NCBI GenBank assembly: GCA_031291755.1
Contig: JARLIK010000017.1
Span: 1 to 64,000 of the forward strand
Direction: 5' to 3'
Source of the DNA: Acidocella sp.
GTDB lineage: Bacteria; Pseudomonadota; Alphaproteobacteria; Acetobacterales; Acetobacteraceae
Length of the DNA: 64,000 bases
This document shows, piece after piece, positions 54,297 to 63,948 of this stretch. How positions within the stretch are numbered: the stretch's first letter is position 1; the number at the start of each line of letters is the position of its first letter. The position numbers and the translations under genes were made by a program. The notes under the pieces were generated by a model that was given only the letters and a program-made list of their open reading frames with translations, was not told the origin of the DNA and made no database searches.

Positions 54297-55331
54297 ATGA
54301 AATTAATTGATGTGCTGAATGGGCAGGCGGTTTGGCCGCCGCCAGTGTGGTTGATGCGTCAGGCGGGGCGGTATTTGCCCGAGTATCGGGACTTGCGGGC
54401 CGAGGCGGGGGATTTTCTGAAATTATGTATGAATCCGAAGCTGGCGGCGGAAGTGACCTTGCAGCCGGTGCGGCGTTTTGGGTTTGATGCGGCAATTTTA
54501 TTTTCTGATATTTTGATTTTGCCGATGGTTTTGGGGCAGGATTTACGCTTTGGTGAAGGTGAAGGGCCGGTATTGCCGCCGATTACCTCACTGAAGGAGG
54601 TTTCGGCTTTGAGCGTGGATGCGGCAGTGGCCGGATTTGCGCCGATTATTGAAACGGTGCGGTTAACCCGTGCGGCGTTACCGGGTAAAACCGCGCTGAT
54701 CGGTTTTGCCGGCGGGCCGTTTACAGTGGCGTGCTATATGTTGGATGGTAAAGGCAGCGGTGGGGATTTTCCTCGCACCCGGATGCTGGCCTATGAAAAC
54801 CCGGCGCTGGTGGATGCGGTGATCGCGCTGCTGGTGCAGGCGACCATTTTATATTTGCAGGCGCAGCTTGATGCCGGGGCCAATTGCGTGATGCTGTTTG
54901 AAAGCTGGGCGGGGATTTTGCCGTCTCGGTTGTTTAGAAAATTGGTGATTGAGCCAAACCGGCAGATTGTGGCGGCGCTGCGGGCTAAAAATCCGGCGGT
55001 GAAGATTATTGGGTTTCCACGCCTGAGCGGGTTGCTGGTGGGTGAGTATGTGAGGGGTACCGGCGTTGATGCGGTGGGGTTGGATGGTGTGACGGACCCC
55101 GCTGCCGCGATTGCCGCCTGCCCGCCTGGGAGTGTGTTCCAGGGTAATCTGGACCCGTTGTTGTTGCGGGTGGGTGGTGCTGCGTTGGACCAGGGGATTG
55201 CCGATACATTGGATGGGTTTCGCGGTCAGCGGCATATTTTCAATTTAGGCCATGGGATTACCCCGGATGTGAAACCGGAGACCGTGGCGCGGTTGATGAA
55301 TGTGATTCAAGCATCATCTGCTGCTTTATGA
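54297..55331 (+). CDS. hemE: Uroporphyrinogen decarboxylase
   Basis: A 344-residue enzyme that removes four acetate carboxyls from uroporphyrinogen III. PPVWLMRQAGRYLPEYRDLR near residue 17 is the invariant substrate-binding block, and DILILPMVLG and GFPRL the other family motifs. ATG at 54297 directly follows the origin region. The stop overlaps the hemH start (ATGA), so hemE-hemH-HAD-hemJ form one operon. Confidence 0.97.
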   Translation: MKLIDVLNGQAVWPPPVWLMRQAGRYLPEYRDLRAEAGDFLKLCMNPKLAAEVTLQPVRRFGFDAAILFSDILILPMVLGQDLRFGEGEGPVLPPITSLKEVSALSVDAAVAGFAPIIETVRLTRAALPGKTALIGFAGGPFTVACYMLDGKGSGGDFPRTRMLAYENPALVDAVIALLVQATILYLQAQLDAGANCVMLFESWAGILPSRLFRKLVIEPNRQIVAALRAKNPAVKIIGFPRLSGLLVGEYVRGTGVDAVGLDGVTDPAAAIAACPPGSVFQGNLDPLLLRVGGAALDQGIADTLDGFRGQRHIFNLGHGITPDVKPETVARLMNVIQASSAAL

Positions 55332-56386
55332 AAACTGCCATTGTTCTGTTTAATCTGGGCGGGCCGGATGAGCCTGAGGCGATCAAGCCGTTCCGGGTTA
55401 ATTTATTCTCCGACCCCGCGATTATCCGTGCACCGATTTTTATCCGGTTCTGGCTGGCGCGGTTGATCGCGGCCAGTTCATCGAAGGCGGCAGTGGAAAA
55501 TTATGAGCGGATGGGTGGGCGCTCGCCGTTGCTCGATTTGACCACGCAGCAGGCGGCGGCTCTGGAAGCCCAATTGAGTGATATTGGGGCGAAATGTTTC
55601 ATCGCGATGCGCTATTGGCATCCGTTTGCGGCTGAGACTGTGAAACAGGTGAAAGCCTATGCGCCGGATAGGATTTTGCTGCTGCCACTCTATCCGCAAT
55701 TTTCAACCACCACGACCGGTAGTTCGTTGCGTGACTGGCATGAGCAGGCAGCCAAGGGCGGGCTGGTGGCCCCCACCACCAGCCTTTGCTGTTTTTATGA
55801 TGACCCGGATTATGCCGGGGCGATCGCAGCTTTGGTGGATGAGGAAATTATCAAAGCCCGTGCGGCTTTAGCACCTGGGGCGAAGTTACGCCTGTTGTTT
55901 TCAGCCCATGGGTTGCCGGAATCCATCGTCAAAGCCGGGGACCCGTATCAGGCCGAGGTTGAGGCCAGTGTGGCAGCGGTGATGGCGCGGCTGGCGGATC
56001 GCGAGGTTGAGCATCAGGTTTGTTATCAGTCACGCGCGACCCCGCAAAAATGGATTTCACCCAGCACCATCGAGGCGATTGAGCAGGCGGGCGTGGACCA
56101 GATTGCGGTGGTATTGGTGCCGATTGCGTTTGTCTCAGACCATATCGAGACCTTGGTGGAGTTGGATATTGAGAATGCCGAGCTGGCGCATGAGAAACAT
56201 GTGCCGGGGTATTTCAGGGCCAAGGTGCCAAATTCTGACCCGGCGTTTATTGCGGCTCTGGCTGGGCTGGCACGGCGTGCGGTGGCGCATGGGGATGGGT
56301 TATGCAGCCATAAAGGCGGGCGGGCTTGTGATGTGAGCCACACCGATTGCCCCTGGGCTAAATATGGGGTGCGTGATGCAGCCTGA
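55328..56386 (+). CDS. hemH: Ferrochelatase
   Basis: A 352-residue enzyme that inserts iron into protoporphyrin IX. LFNLGGPDEPEAIKPFRVNLF at the N-terminus and LLFSAHGLPES (catalytic His) are diagnostic. A Cys-rich tail (CSHKGGRACDVSHTDCPWAKYG) is unusual for a short form and may bind a [2Fe-2S] cluster as in some alphaproteobacterial and animal ferrochelatases (inference). It overlaps the next gene by 11 bases. Confidence 0.95.
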   Translation: MKTAIVLFNLGGPDEPEAIKPFRVNLFSDPAIIRAPIFIRFWLARLIAASSSKAAVENYERMGGRSPLLDLTTQQAAALEAQLSDIGAKCFIAMRYWHPFAAETVKQVKAYAPDRILLLPLYPQFSTTTTGSSLRDWHEQAAKGGLVAPTTSLCCFYDDPDYAGAIAALVDEEIIKARAALAPGAKLRLLFSAHGLPESIVKAGDPYQAEVEASVAAVMARLADREVEHQVCYQSRATPQKWISPSTIEAIEQAGVDQIAVVLVPIAFVSDHIETLVELDIENAELAHEKHVPGYFRAKVPNSDPAFIAALAGLARRAVAHGDGLCSHKGGRACDVSHTDCPWAKYGVRDAA

Positions 56387-57035
56387 GCTGATTATTTTTG
56401 ATTGCGATGGCGTGCTGATTGATAGCGAGGGCATTGCCGCAAGGCTGATTGCGCAGAACCTCACCGAGCATGGCTGGCCAATGAGTGCCGCGGAAAATCA
56501 GGCGTTGTTTTTAGGCATGTCAATGACCGATATGCAGCCGATGGTGGAAGCGCATCTGGGGCATAAAATGCCGGAAGGTTGGCGTGATGCGTTAGCACGG
56601 GATTTGATTGTGGCATTGGCGGCGCAAGCCGAGCCGATTGCCGGGGCGCGGCAAACTCTGGAGCGGTTAAATGCGATGGGCGTGCCCTGGCGGGTGGCGT
56701 CTAACTCATCGGACGCCGAGATGGCGGCGAAATTCAGCCGGGTAGGGATGGCGGAATTGGTTGCTGGCCGGACCTTTGCTTCGGCGAAATGGGGCCGGCC
56801 AAAACCAGCACCGGATGTGTATCTGGCGGCGGCGGCGGATGCCGGGGTGGCGCCGCAGGATTGTCTGGTCATCGAGGATAGCGTGCTGGGGGTACGTGGT
56901 GCGGTGGCGGCCGGGATGCTGGTTTACGGGTTTGATTTGCACGGACCGGGTAAAGCCTTGCTGGAGGCTGGAGCCGTATTGGTGTTGCATGGGCTGGATG
57001 AGTTATTTCAGCATTTGACCAGGGAGGCCGCATGA
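56376..57035 (+). CDS. HAD family phosphatase
   Basis: A 219-residue HAD hydrolase of the beta-phosphoglucomutase/Gph type. LIIFDCDGVLIDSE is motif I with both catalytic Asp residues, VASNSSD is motif II, and DCLVIEDSVLGVRGAVAAGM is motif IV. ATG at 56376 overlaps the hemH end. Substrate unknown; phosphoglycolate or sugar phosphates are usual. It sits in the hem operon by position rather than by evident role. Confidence 0.9.
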   Translation: MQPELIIFDCDGVLIDSEGIAARLIAQNLTEHGWPMSAAENQALFLGMSMTDMQPMVEAHLGHKMPEGWRDALARDLIVALAAQAEPIAGARQTLERLNAMGVPWRVASNSSDAEMAAKFSRVGMAELVAGRTFASAKWGRPKPAPDVYLAAAADAGVAPQDCLVIEDSVLGVRGAVAAGMLVYGFDLHGPGKALLEAGAVLVLHGLDELFQHLTREAA

Positions 57036-57475
57036 CGATTGCTGGGTTGCTGCCATTTTACCGCTGGGATCTGGCGCTGCATATTATTTCGTTCACCGCC
57101 TGGATGGGCGGGCTGTTCTATCTGCCCCGGCTGTATGTTTATCATTGCCAGGTGACGCCGGGCACAGCGGAATCCGCACGGTTCAAGGTGATGGAGTATA
57201 AGCTTCTGAAATACATCACGATTCCGGCGATGATTTCGACCTGGCTGTTTGGGATATTGCTGATTTTGACGCCGGGCGCGGTGGATTGGACGGCAGCCTG
57301 GTGGTGGACCAAGTTTATTTGCGTGATTTTGATGAGCGGGTTCACCGGGGCTTGCGGCAAATGGCGTAAAAATTTTCTGGTGGATGCGAATGTAAAGCCG
57401 GAGCGATTTTACCGGATTGCCAATGAGGTGCCGACGATTTTGATGATTATTATTGTGCTGTGTGTGGTGGTTTGA
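57032..57475 (+). CDS. hemJ: Protoporphyrinogen oxidase HemJ
   Basis: A 147-residue membrane protein with four helices. LALHIISFTAWMGGLFYLPRLYVYH holds the conserved His and Arg of the HemJ (UPF0093) family, and KFICVILMSGFTG and YRIANEVPTILMI the C-terminal blocks. It oxidises protoporphyrinogen IX to protoporphyrin IX, the step before hemH. Its start overlaps the HAD gene stop. Confidence 0.94.
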   Translation: MTIAGLLPFYRWDLALHIISFTAWMGGLFYLPRLYVYHCQVTPGTAESARFKVMEYKLLKYITIPAMISTWLFGILLILTPGAVDWTAAWWWTKFICVILMSGFTGACGKWRKNFLVDANVKPERFYRIANEVPTILMIIIVLCVVV

Positions 57476-57504
57476 GCTGGGCACGGTGGTGAGGGGGAAA
57501 CAAA

Positions 57505-58149
57505 ATGAAAATACGCGGAATTCTGGCGGTTTTGGCTTTGGTTTGCAGCGCGGCACATGGGGCGGCGGCTCAGAGCATTATCGAGGATTGGGGGTTAGCC
57601 ACCGCGCCGCCGGCGCCGGTCGCGCAAACTGTCACACTGGACCCCAAGACCACGGCGTTTCTGGCGCTGGATTTCACCGGCGGCGATGACCCTAAGAAGG
57701 GGCCGTGCAATATCACGCGGCCGCGCTGCATGTCGTCATTGCCGGCGGTGAAAAAGATGCTGACAGCGGCGCGCGCGGCGGGGGTGTTGATCGTTTATAG
57801 CGTGACGACCGCTGGTGGGCCGGAAGATATTGACCATTATATTGCCCCGCAGCCGGGTGACCCGGTGGTAAAAAGCGGGCCGGATAAGTTCATTGGCACT
57901 GATTTAGCCCAGATTTTGGCCAGCCACGGGATCAAGACCGTGGTGGTGACCGGCACAGCCGCCGAAGGGGCGGTAATGCAGACCGTGACTGATGCGGTGA
58001 TGCGTGAGGGGTTGAAAGCGGTGGTGCCGGTGGCCGGGATGTCGTCAAGCCTGTTGTATAATGAGCAATATGTGGCGTGGTATTTCCTGAATGCGCCGGG
58101 AATGAAGGGCAAAGTGGTGCTCACCCAGCGCCGGTTGATGTCGTATTAA
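57505..58149 (+). CDS. Isochorismatase-fold protein with signal peptide, catalytic Cys missing
   Basis: A 214-residue protein with an N-terminal signal peptide (KIRGILAVLALVCSAAHGAAA), so it is periplasmic. TTAFLALDFTGGD supplies the Asp and VVKSGPDKF the Lys of the isochorismatase/cysteine hydrolase triad. In TGTAAEGAVMQTV the position of the catalytic Cys is Gly, so hydrolase activity of the usual kind is unlikely. The fold may have become a binding protein. It lies between hemJ and rho. Confidence 0.82.
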   Translation: MKIRGILAVLALVCSAAHGAAAQSIIEDWGLATAPPAPVAQTVTLDPKTTAFLALDFTGGDDPKKGPCNITRPRCMSSLPAVKKMLTAARAAGVLIVYSVTTAGGPEDIDHYIAPQPGDPVVKSGPDKFIGTDLAQILASHGIKTVVVTGTAAEGAVMQTVTDAVMREGLKAVVPVAGMSSSLLYNEQYVAWYFLNAPGMKGKVVLTQRRLMSY

Positions 58150-58234
58150 AAATTCTGAGTATTGACGCCACCGCAGGCATCCGGCATTGAGCGCTCACCG
58201 GCCGTTCGTGTCCGGTATCCTTTCCCCTGGCTGG

Positions 58235-58240
58235 TATAAT
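58235..58240 (+). promoter_or_regulatory. Possible -10 element of rho
   Basis: TATAAT, ~47 bp before the rho ATG. No convincing -35 is visible at 17 bp. Confidence 0.3.
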
Positions 58241-58286
58241 TACACCCTGGTTTCAGTGGGATTCCCTAGAATTGGACGTCTCTACG

Positions 58287-59561
58287 ATGCATCTCGCCGA
58301 ATTAAAGGCTAAGTCACCCACCGATTTATTGAATCTGGCGGAGGAGTTGGAGGTTGAAAACGCCTCGTCCTTACGCAAACAGGACATGATGTTTGCCATT
58401 CTGAAGGCGTTTGCCGAGAATGAGCAGACGATTTCGGGCGATGGCACGCTGGAGATTTTACCCGACGGGTTTGGGTTTTTGCGCAACCCTGAAGCCAATT
58501 ATCTGCCGGGGCCGGAGGATATTTATGTATCACCCGCCCAGGTGCGCAGGTTTTCGCTTCGTACCGGCGATACGGTGGATGGTGAAATTCGGGCGCCCAA
58601 GGAAGGCGAGCGGTATTTTGCGCTGGTGAAGGTTGAGAAGATCAACTTCGAGGCGCCGGATGCGGTGAAACACCGCATTAACTTTGATAATTTAACGCCG
58701 CTTTACCCGACTTCACGCCTGAAGATGGAAAATGAGCTGGCGGAATTGCCGGCCAAGGGCCAGGTGAAGGATAATACGCCGCGGGTGATCGATTTGATCG
58801 CGCCGATTGGCAAAGGCCAGCGGGCCTTGATTGTGGCGCCGCCGCGCACCGGCAAAACCGTGATGCTGCAGACCATCGCGGCGGCGATTTCGCATAATCA
58901 CCCGGAAGTGTTTTTGATCGTGCTGCTGATCGATGAGCGGCCCGAGGAAGTCACCGACATGTCGCGCAGCGTGAAGGGCGAGGTGGTGGCTTCAACCTTT
59001 GATGAGCCGGCGACGCGCCACGTGCAGGTAACCGAGATGGTGCTCGAGAAGGCCAAGCGGTTGGTTGAGCATAAGCGCGATGTGGTGATTTTGCTGGATT
59101 CCATAACCCGTTTGGCGCGGGCTTATAATACGGTGGTGCCGTCCTCGGGTAAGGTGCTGACCGGTGGTGTGGATGCCAATGCGCTGCAGCGGCCCAAGCG
59201 GTTTTTTGGTGCGGCGCGTAATATTGAGGAAGGCGGTTCACTGACCATTATTGCGACCGCGCTGATTGATACCGGCAGCCGGATGGATGAGGTGATCTTT
59301 GAGGAGTTCAAAGGTACCGGTAATTCGGAAATTATTCTGGACCGTAAGCTCTCGGATAAGCGCACCTTCCCGGCGATTGATATTACCAAGTCTGGTACTC
59401 GTAAGGAGGAGTTGCTGGTTGATAAGGCCACACTCTCGAAGATGTGGGTGCTGCGGCGGATATTGAACCCGATGGGGACCACCGATGCGATGGAATTTTT
59501 GTTGGATAAGCTGAAATACAGCAAAACCAACAATGACTTTTTTGAAGCGATGAATACTTAA
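58287..59561 (+). CDS. rho: Transcription termination factor Rho
   Basis: A 424-residue RNA-dependent ATPase. [38 protein letters not shown] is the N-terminal domain, DGFGFLR and the OSB fold bind RNA, and [12 protein letters not shown] is Walker A with [16 protein letters not shown] as Walker B. ATG at 58287 is preferred to a TTG at 58272. A REP-like palindrome follows the stop. Confidence 0.97.
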   Translation: MHLAELKAKSPTDLLNLAEELEVENASSLRKQDMMFAILKAFAENEQTISGDGTLEILPDGFGFLRNPEANYLPGPEDIYVSPAQVRRFSLRTGDTVDGEIRAPKEGERYFALVKVEKINFEAPDAVKHRINFDNLTPLYPTSRLKMENELAELPAKGQVKDNTPRVIDLIAPIGKGQRALIVAPPRTGKTVMLQTIAAAISHNHPEVFLIVLLIDERPEEVTDMSRSVKGEVVASTFDEPATRHVQVTEMVLEKAKRLVEHKRDVVILLDSITRLARAYNTVVPSSGKVLTGGVDANALQRPKRFFGAARNIEEGGSLTIIATALIDTGSRMDEVIFEEFKGTGNSEIILDRKLSDKRTFPAIDITKSGTRKEELLVDKATLSKMWVLRRILNPMGTTDAMEFLLDKLKYSKTNNDFFEAMNT

Positions 59562-59571
59562 TTTGGTGATA

Positions 59572-59600
59572 GGAGGTCCCCGCTTTCGCGGGGATGACGG
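59572..59600. repeat. REP-like palindrome between rho and ahcY
   Basis: GGAGGTCCCCGC-TTTC-GCGGGGATGACGG. The stem may also act as the rho transcript terminator. Confidence 0.65.
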
Positions 59601-59626
59601 ATTTTACTAGTTAGAGGGTTTTTGAG

Positions 59627-60937
59627 ATGCCGGATGTGAATGTTGCTGCTGGGGATTATAAGGTTAAGGATATCTCCTTGGCGGCCTGGGGCCGTAAGGA
59701 AATTGAGATGGCTCAGGATGAAATGCCGGGGCTGATGGCGCTGCGCGAGGAATTCGGCAAGGAGCAGATTTTGAAGGGGGCCCGGATTGTGGGCTCGCTG
59801 CACATGACGATTCAGACCGCCGTGCTGATGGAAACATTGGTGGCGCTGGGTGCTACGGTGCGCTGGTCGTCATGCAATATTTTCTCGACGCAGGACCATG
59901 CGGCGGCGGCGATGGCGGCGGCGGGGATTCCGGTGTTTGCCTGGAAGGGCATGAGCGAGGAAGAATTCTGGTGGTGCATTGAGCAGACCCTGCGCGGGCC
60001 GGATGGCTGGACGCCGAATATGATTTTGGATGACGGCGGTGACGTGACCAAGCTGATGCATGATAAATATCCCGAAATGTTGAAGGATATTAAGGGGATT
60101 TCGGAAGAGACCACGACCGGTGTGCATCGTCTGTGGGACATGGCGAAGGCCGGGACGCTGGCGGTGCCCGCGATCAACGTGAATGATTCGGTGACGAAAT
60201 CGAAGTTTGATAATTTATATGGTTGCCGTGAGAGCCTGGTGGATGGCATCCGCCGTGGGACTGACGTGATGATGTCAGGCAAGGTGGCTGTGGTCGCAGG
60301 CTTTGGCGATGTGGGCAAGGGCTCGGCGGCGTCATTGCGCAATGCCGGTTGCCGGGTGATGGTGACTGAGATTGATCCGATCTGCGCATTGCAGGCGGCG
60401 ATGGAAGGTTACGAGGTTGTGACGATGGATGATGCTGCACCACGCGGCGATATTTTCGTCACCGCCACCGGCAATGTGGATGTGATCACCATCGACCACA
60501 TGCGGGCGATGAAGAACCGCGCGATTGTGTGTAACATCGGGCATTTTGATTCTGAGATTCAGATCGAGGCGCTGCGCAATAACAAGTGGAACAACATCAA
60601 GCCGCAGGTGGATGAGGTTGAGTTTGCTGACGGCAAGAAGCTGATTGTGCTCTCGGAGGGCCGGTTGGTGAATTTGGGTAATGCCACCGGGCATCCGAGC
60701 TTTGTGATGAGTGCGAGCTTTACCAACCAGGTGCTAGCGCAGATTGAACTGTGGACGGCGCCGCCGGGCAAGTATGAGAATAAGGTGTATGTGTTGCCGC
60801 GGCATTTGGATGAAAAAGTGGCGGCGCTGCATCTGGCGAAAGTCGGCGCCAAGCTGACCCCGCTTTCAGCCAAGCAGGCGGAGTATTTGGGCCTGTCGCA
60901 ATCGGGTCCGTTTAAGCATGAGCTGTATCGTTATTGA
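59627..60937 (+). CDS. ahcY: Adenosylhomocysteinase
   Basis: A 436-residue NAD-dependent enzyme that splits S-adenosylhomocysteine into adenosine and homocysteine. [35 protein letters not shown] opens the substrate domain, and [20 protein letters not shown] is the NAD-binding loop. The family-typical C-terminal tail ending KHELYRY is intact. A following small membrane gene starts in the stop codon region. Confidence 0.97.
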   Translation: MPDVNVAAGDYKVKDISLAAWGRKEIEMAQDEMPGLMALREEFGKEQILKGARIVGSLHMTIQTAVLMETLVALGATVRWSSCNIFSTQDHAAAAMAAAGIPVFAWKGMSEEEFWWCIEQTLRGPDGWTPNMILDDGGDVTKLMHDKYPEMLKDIKGISEETTTGVHRLWDMAKAGTLAVPAINVNDSVTKSKFDNLYGCRESLVDGIRRGTDVMMSGKVAVVAGFGDVGKGSAASLRNAGCRVMVTEIDPICALQAAMEGYEVVTMDDAAPRGDIFVTATGNVDVITIDHMRAMKNRAIVCNIGHFDSEIQIEALRNNKWNNIKPQVDEVEFADGKKLIVLSEGRLVNLGNATGHPSFVMSASFTNQVLAQIELWTAPPGKYENKVYVLPRHLDEKVAALHLAKVGAKLTPLSAKQAEYLGLSQSGPFKHELYRY

Positions 60938-61359
60938 TGCAAGCCACCGGTAACGTGCTTGCCGTGCTGGGGCTTTCGGCCCTGGCCGGCGGCATGTTAT
61001 TTTTTGGCGCGGTGATGGCGCCGCTGATTTTTACCACTTTGCCACCTGATGCCGCCGGGACGCTGATCCGGGCGGCGTTTCCGCGCTATTATGGGTTTAT
61101 GGTGGTGAGTGCCACGATTGGTGCGGTTGGGTTTGGTCTGCGCGGGCAAATGATGCCGGTGCTGCTGCTGACGTTTGTGGTGCTGGCAACTTTGTTTGCC
61201 TGGTTCTGGATCATTCCGTATTTGAACGGCGTGCGCGAAGCCGGGAATATGGCGGCGTTTCAGCGCGGGCATATGCTCTCGACCATTCTGGACGGGCTGG
61301 AATTGCTGGCGGCTTTATGGCTGCTGGTGAAGACCGCGCTGCTGGTAGGTTCGCGTTAA
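60937..61359 (+). CDS. DUF4149-like small membrane protein
   Basis: A 140-residue protein with four helices resembling DUF4149 (LGLSALAGGMLFFGAVMAPLIFTTLPPDAAGTLIRAAFPRYYGF). ATG at 60937 overlaps the ahcY stop. Its end overlaps the convergent glycosyltransferase gene by ~45 bases. No role is known. Confidence 0.75.
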   Translation: MQATGNVLAVLGLSALAGGMLFFGAVMAPLIFTTLPPDAAGTLIRAAFPRYYGFMVVSATIGAVGFGLRGQMMPVLLLTFVVLATLFAWFWIIPYLNGVREAGNMAAFQRGHMLSTILDGLELLAALWLLVKTALLVGSR

Positions 61360-62769
61360 CGGCGTCTCGCCCACCAACTGCCAATGTTTGGCGAGTTCGG
61401 CTTCGATATTTGGAATGGCTTGTTTACTCTCATTGTCGATGGCGAGGGTGGCCAGGGTGATGCGCGGTTCGGCGGATAGATCCGGCAATGCGGCATCGTG
61501 AATTAAAATAATGCGTTGGTTGCGCCGGGCGGCTTCGATGAAGGGGCCGGGGATGCCCACGCCGTCGTTTCCGGTTGGCAATAAAACTAAAATGTTGGGT
61601 GGGGCTTGCTCGGCAGCGGCGGCTTGCGGCTGCGCGGTGCTGGGGGCGAGGGCCAGGCCGATGATGGAGAGGGCTTCTGTTGCGATCAAAGTATTTCGTA
61701 AAATAGCAGGTTTTATCTGGGCGCAAAGTAAACCGATGAACGGCAGACTGAAGGCGCAGTAGCGGATTTCGATGGGAGTGTTGTTGAAGATGATGCCGAG
61801 GATGAGCAGGCCGAGCGACGTGGCGGCGGCGGTGAGGGCAAGGGTGAAGGTGGCAGGGCTACGGTGTTTGAGGATGGCGATGAGGCAAATGATGCTGAGG
61901 GTGGCGAGCGCGATGATGACGAGCAGGGTGAAATTTCCGGCGTAAAGCGGCAGGCCGCCGAACAGCGCGGCGGCTTGGTCCTTGGCGAGGAGCGCGAGCG
62001 CGTGGGTGAGGTGGAATGGGGTGAACTGGCCGGTGCGGGAGCTGCGTTGGGCGAGGAAGAAATAGAGGTTGGCGGGCAGGAAAATGGCGATGCCGAGGGC
62101 CGCGGTAAAAGTCGAGGTGAGGCGGTTCCCGCTTTCGCGGGAATGACGCGAAAAAGGGTGAATGAGGAGGTGGCTGGTTAACAGGCCGAGGGGGGTGAAG
62201 ATGGCGAGGTAGTTGGTGAAGCTGGCGGCGCCGAAGGCGAGACCGGCTGCGAAGGTGAGGAGGTTCCTGCTTGTGCGGGAATGACGGATGTATAAGGCGA
62301 AACCGAGGAGGTTGAGGGATTGGGCGAGGGCGAAGCCGCGGGCGGTGATGCTGGTGTAGGCGAAGCCGTAGGCCAGTACCGTGATCAGAATGGTGGGGAT
62401 GACCGGGATTTTCATCAGGCGGGCGGCGCTGGCCAGGGCGGTGAGGCCCGCCAGCGAGATTAGCACCGAGAATAGGCGGGCAGCGAACCAACTGGGGTTG
62501 GTGAGGTGGCGCCATTCATTGAGGAGACAGAAATACAGCGGCGGGTGGACATCGCCGCTGCGCAGATTATTGGCGATTTGGGTGAAGCTGGGGTGGCCGG
62601 TGAAAAGTGCCGTGACATCGACGGGGGTGAAGATGCCGGTTGGCCAAGGCGGGCGGGCATGGGCGGTGGTGAGGAAAATGGAATAGGCTTCGTCGTACTC
62701 AGGGGGGCGCAAGGCAGCGATAGTGGTCAGCAGCGCGGCGGCGAAGAGGAAGGTGGCTGCTAAGCGCAT
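61315..62769 (-). CDS. GT-C type membrane glycosyltransferase (family 39-like) with in-frame palindromic repeats
   Basis: A 484-residue protein with about eleven membrane helices. PEYDEAYS (D26, E27) and GDVHPPLYF (D73, H75) form the acidic DE and D-x-HPP motifs of GT39/ArnT-like enzymes, which transfer sugars or aminosugars from polyprenyl phosphates. Two stretches near residues 162-170 (IRHSRTSRN) and 208-216 (RHSRESGN) are translations of the REP-like palindrome at 62261-62287 and 62124-62148, inserted in-frame in loops. The protein is otherwise intact. Substrate unknown. Confidence 0.85.
   Translation of the reverse strand: MRLAATFLFAAALLTTIAALRPPEYDEAYSIFLTTAHARPPWPTGIFTPVDVTALFTGHPSFTQIANNLRSGDVHPPLYFCLLNEWRHLTNPSWFAARLFSVLISLAGLTALASAARLMKIPVIPTILITVLAYGFAYTSITARGFALAQSLNLLGFALYIRHSRTSRNLLTFAAGLAFGAASFTNYLAIFTPLGLLTSHLLIHPFSRHSRESGNRLTSTFTAALGIAIFLPANLYFFLAQRSSRTGQFTPFHLTHALALLAKDQAAALFGGLPLYAGNFTLLVIIALATLSIICLIAILKHRSPATFTLALTAAATSLGLLILGIIFNNTPIEIRYCAFSLPFIGLLCAQIKPAILRNTLIATEALSIIGLALAPSTAQPQAAAAEQAPPNILVLLPTGNDGVGIPGPFIEAARRNQRIILIHDAALPDLSAEPRITLATLAIDNESKQAIPNIEAELAKHWQLVGETPLTRTYQQRGLHQQP
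62124..62148. repeat. REP-like palindrome inside the glycosyltransferase gene
   Basis: GGTTCCCGC-TTTC-GCGGGAATGACG, encoding RHSRESGN on the minus strand. Confidence 0.65.
62261..62287. repeat. REP-like palindrome, diverged, inside the glycosyltransferase gene
   Basis: AGGTTCCTGC-TTGT-GCGGGAATGACGG, encoding RHSRTSRN on the minus strand. Confidence 0.55.
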
Positions 62770-62871
62770 ACAACCGAAGGTAGTGACTTTGCGTTAAAGG
62801 GGCAAGAAAGGAAAACAAGAAGATCATTGCATACGCGAGGATGACGGGGTGACGAGGATGGCGGGGGCGGG

Positions 62872-63948
62872 TTAGCCCAACAGGCGGCCTATGACTCTGG
62901 CGGTGTAGTCCACCACTGGGATGATTCTGCCGTAGTTGATGCGGGTGGGGCCGATGACGCCGATGGCGCCGACGATACGGTCCTGTGCGTTGCGGGCTGG
63001 GGCCACCACCATTGAGACGCCGGCGGCGCCGAACAGGCCGGATTCCGCGCCGATGAAAATCCGCACGCCGTCGGAGGTTTCGGCGAGGTCGAGCAGTTTC
63101 AGCATGGTTTCCTCGGTTTCGAGGCGCTCGAATAGCGCCTGGATGGCGCCGAGCTTTTCAAGCTGGTCAACATCGGCGAGCAGGCGGCCCTGGCCGCGCA
63201 ATATCAGTGAGCCTGCGCGGCCCTCGCTGCTCCAGGTCGCGAGGCCCGAATTGATGACATTGTTGGTGAGGTCATCGAGCGCGGTGCGGTCGGCGCTGAT
63301 GTCGGCGGTGACATGGGCCCGCAGTTCGCTCAGCGAGAGGCCGGAGAGCTGGGCGTTGAGATAGTTGCTGGCTTGTTGCAGGGCCGAGGGCGGCAGGCCG
63401 GGCGGGGTATCAATGATGCGGTTTTCCACCTGGCCGTCGGCGGAGACCAGCACCACCAAGGCGCGGCCGGGGGAGAGTGGTACGAATTCGATGTGCTTCA
63501 CGGGGCCATCGCCTTTGGGGGCCAGCACCAGCCCGGCGGCGGCGGACAGGCCAGACAGCATGGTGCTCGCCTGGGCCAGCGTGTCCTGCAGGGAGCGGCC
63601 CGATTGCGCCAGGGCCGCGTTGATAGTGCCGCGCTCGTCTTCGGAGAGTTCACCAAATTGCAGCAATCCATCCACGAACAGCCGCAAGCCACGGTCAGTC
63701 GGCAGACGTCCCGCCGAGGTGTGGGGCGAAAATAATAACCCGGCGTCGGTGAGGTCGGCCATCACGTTGCGGATGGTGGCGGGTGAGAGGTTGAGCGGCA
63801 GCAGGCGCGATAACGTGCGGCTGCCGACCGGCTCGCCGGTTTCGACATATTGCTCGACGATTTCGCGTAACACCGCGGCCGAACGGACATCGAGGCCCAG
63901 CGGCAGGCGGGGTGGAGATTTCGGCGGTGGGCGGTTCCTATGGTCCAT
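62872..63948 (-). CDS. hrcA: Heat-inducible transcription repressor HrcA
   Basis: A 358-residue winged-helix repressor. LREIVEQYVETGEPVGSRTLSRLLPLNLSPATIRNVMADLTDAGLLFSPHTSAGRLPTDRG is the classical HrcA DNA-binding domain. ATG at 63948 follows GAGG at 8 nt. A GTG at 63978 is an alternative. It represses groESL and dnaK through CIRCE elements. None is seen here, and the grpE usually following it is not present in the window. Confidence 0.93.
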   Translation of the reverse strand: MDHRNRPPPKSPPRLPLGLDVRSAAVLREIVEQYVETGEPVGSRTLSRLLPLNLSPATIRNVMADLTDAGLLFSPHTSAGRLPTDRGLRLFVDGLLQFGELSEDERGTINAALAQSGRSLQDTLAQASTMLSGLSAAAGLVLAPKGDGPVKHIEFVPLSPGRALVVLVSADGQVENRIIDTPPGLPPSALQQASNYLNAQLSGLSLSELRAHVTADISADRTALDDLTNNVINSGLATWSSEGRAGSLILRGQGRLLADVDQLEKLGAIQALFERLETEETMLKLLDLAETSDGVRIFIGAESGLFGAAGVSMVVAPARNAQDRIVGAIGVIGPTRINYGRIIPVVDYTARVIGRLLG

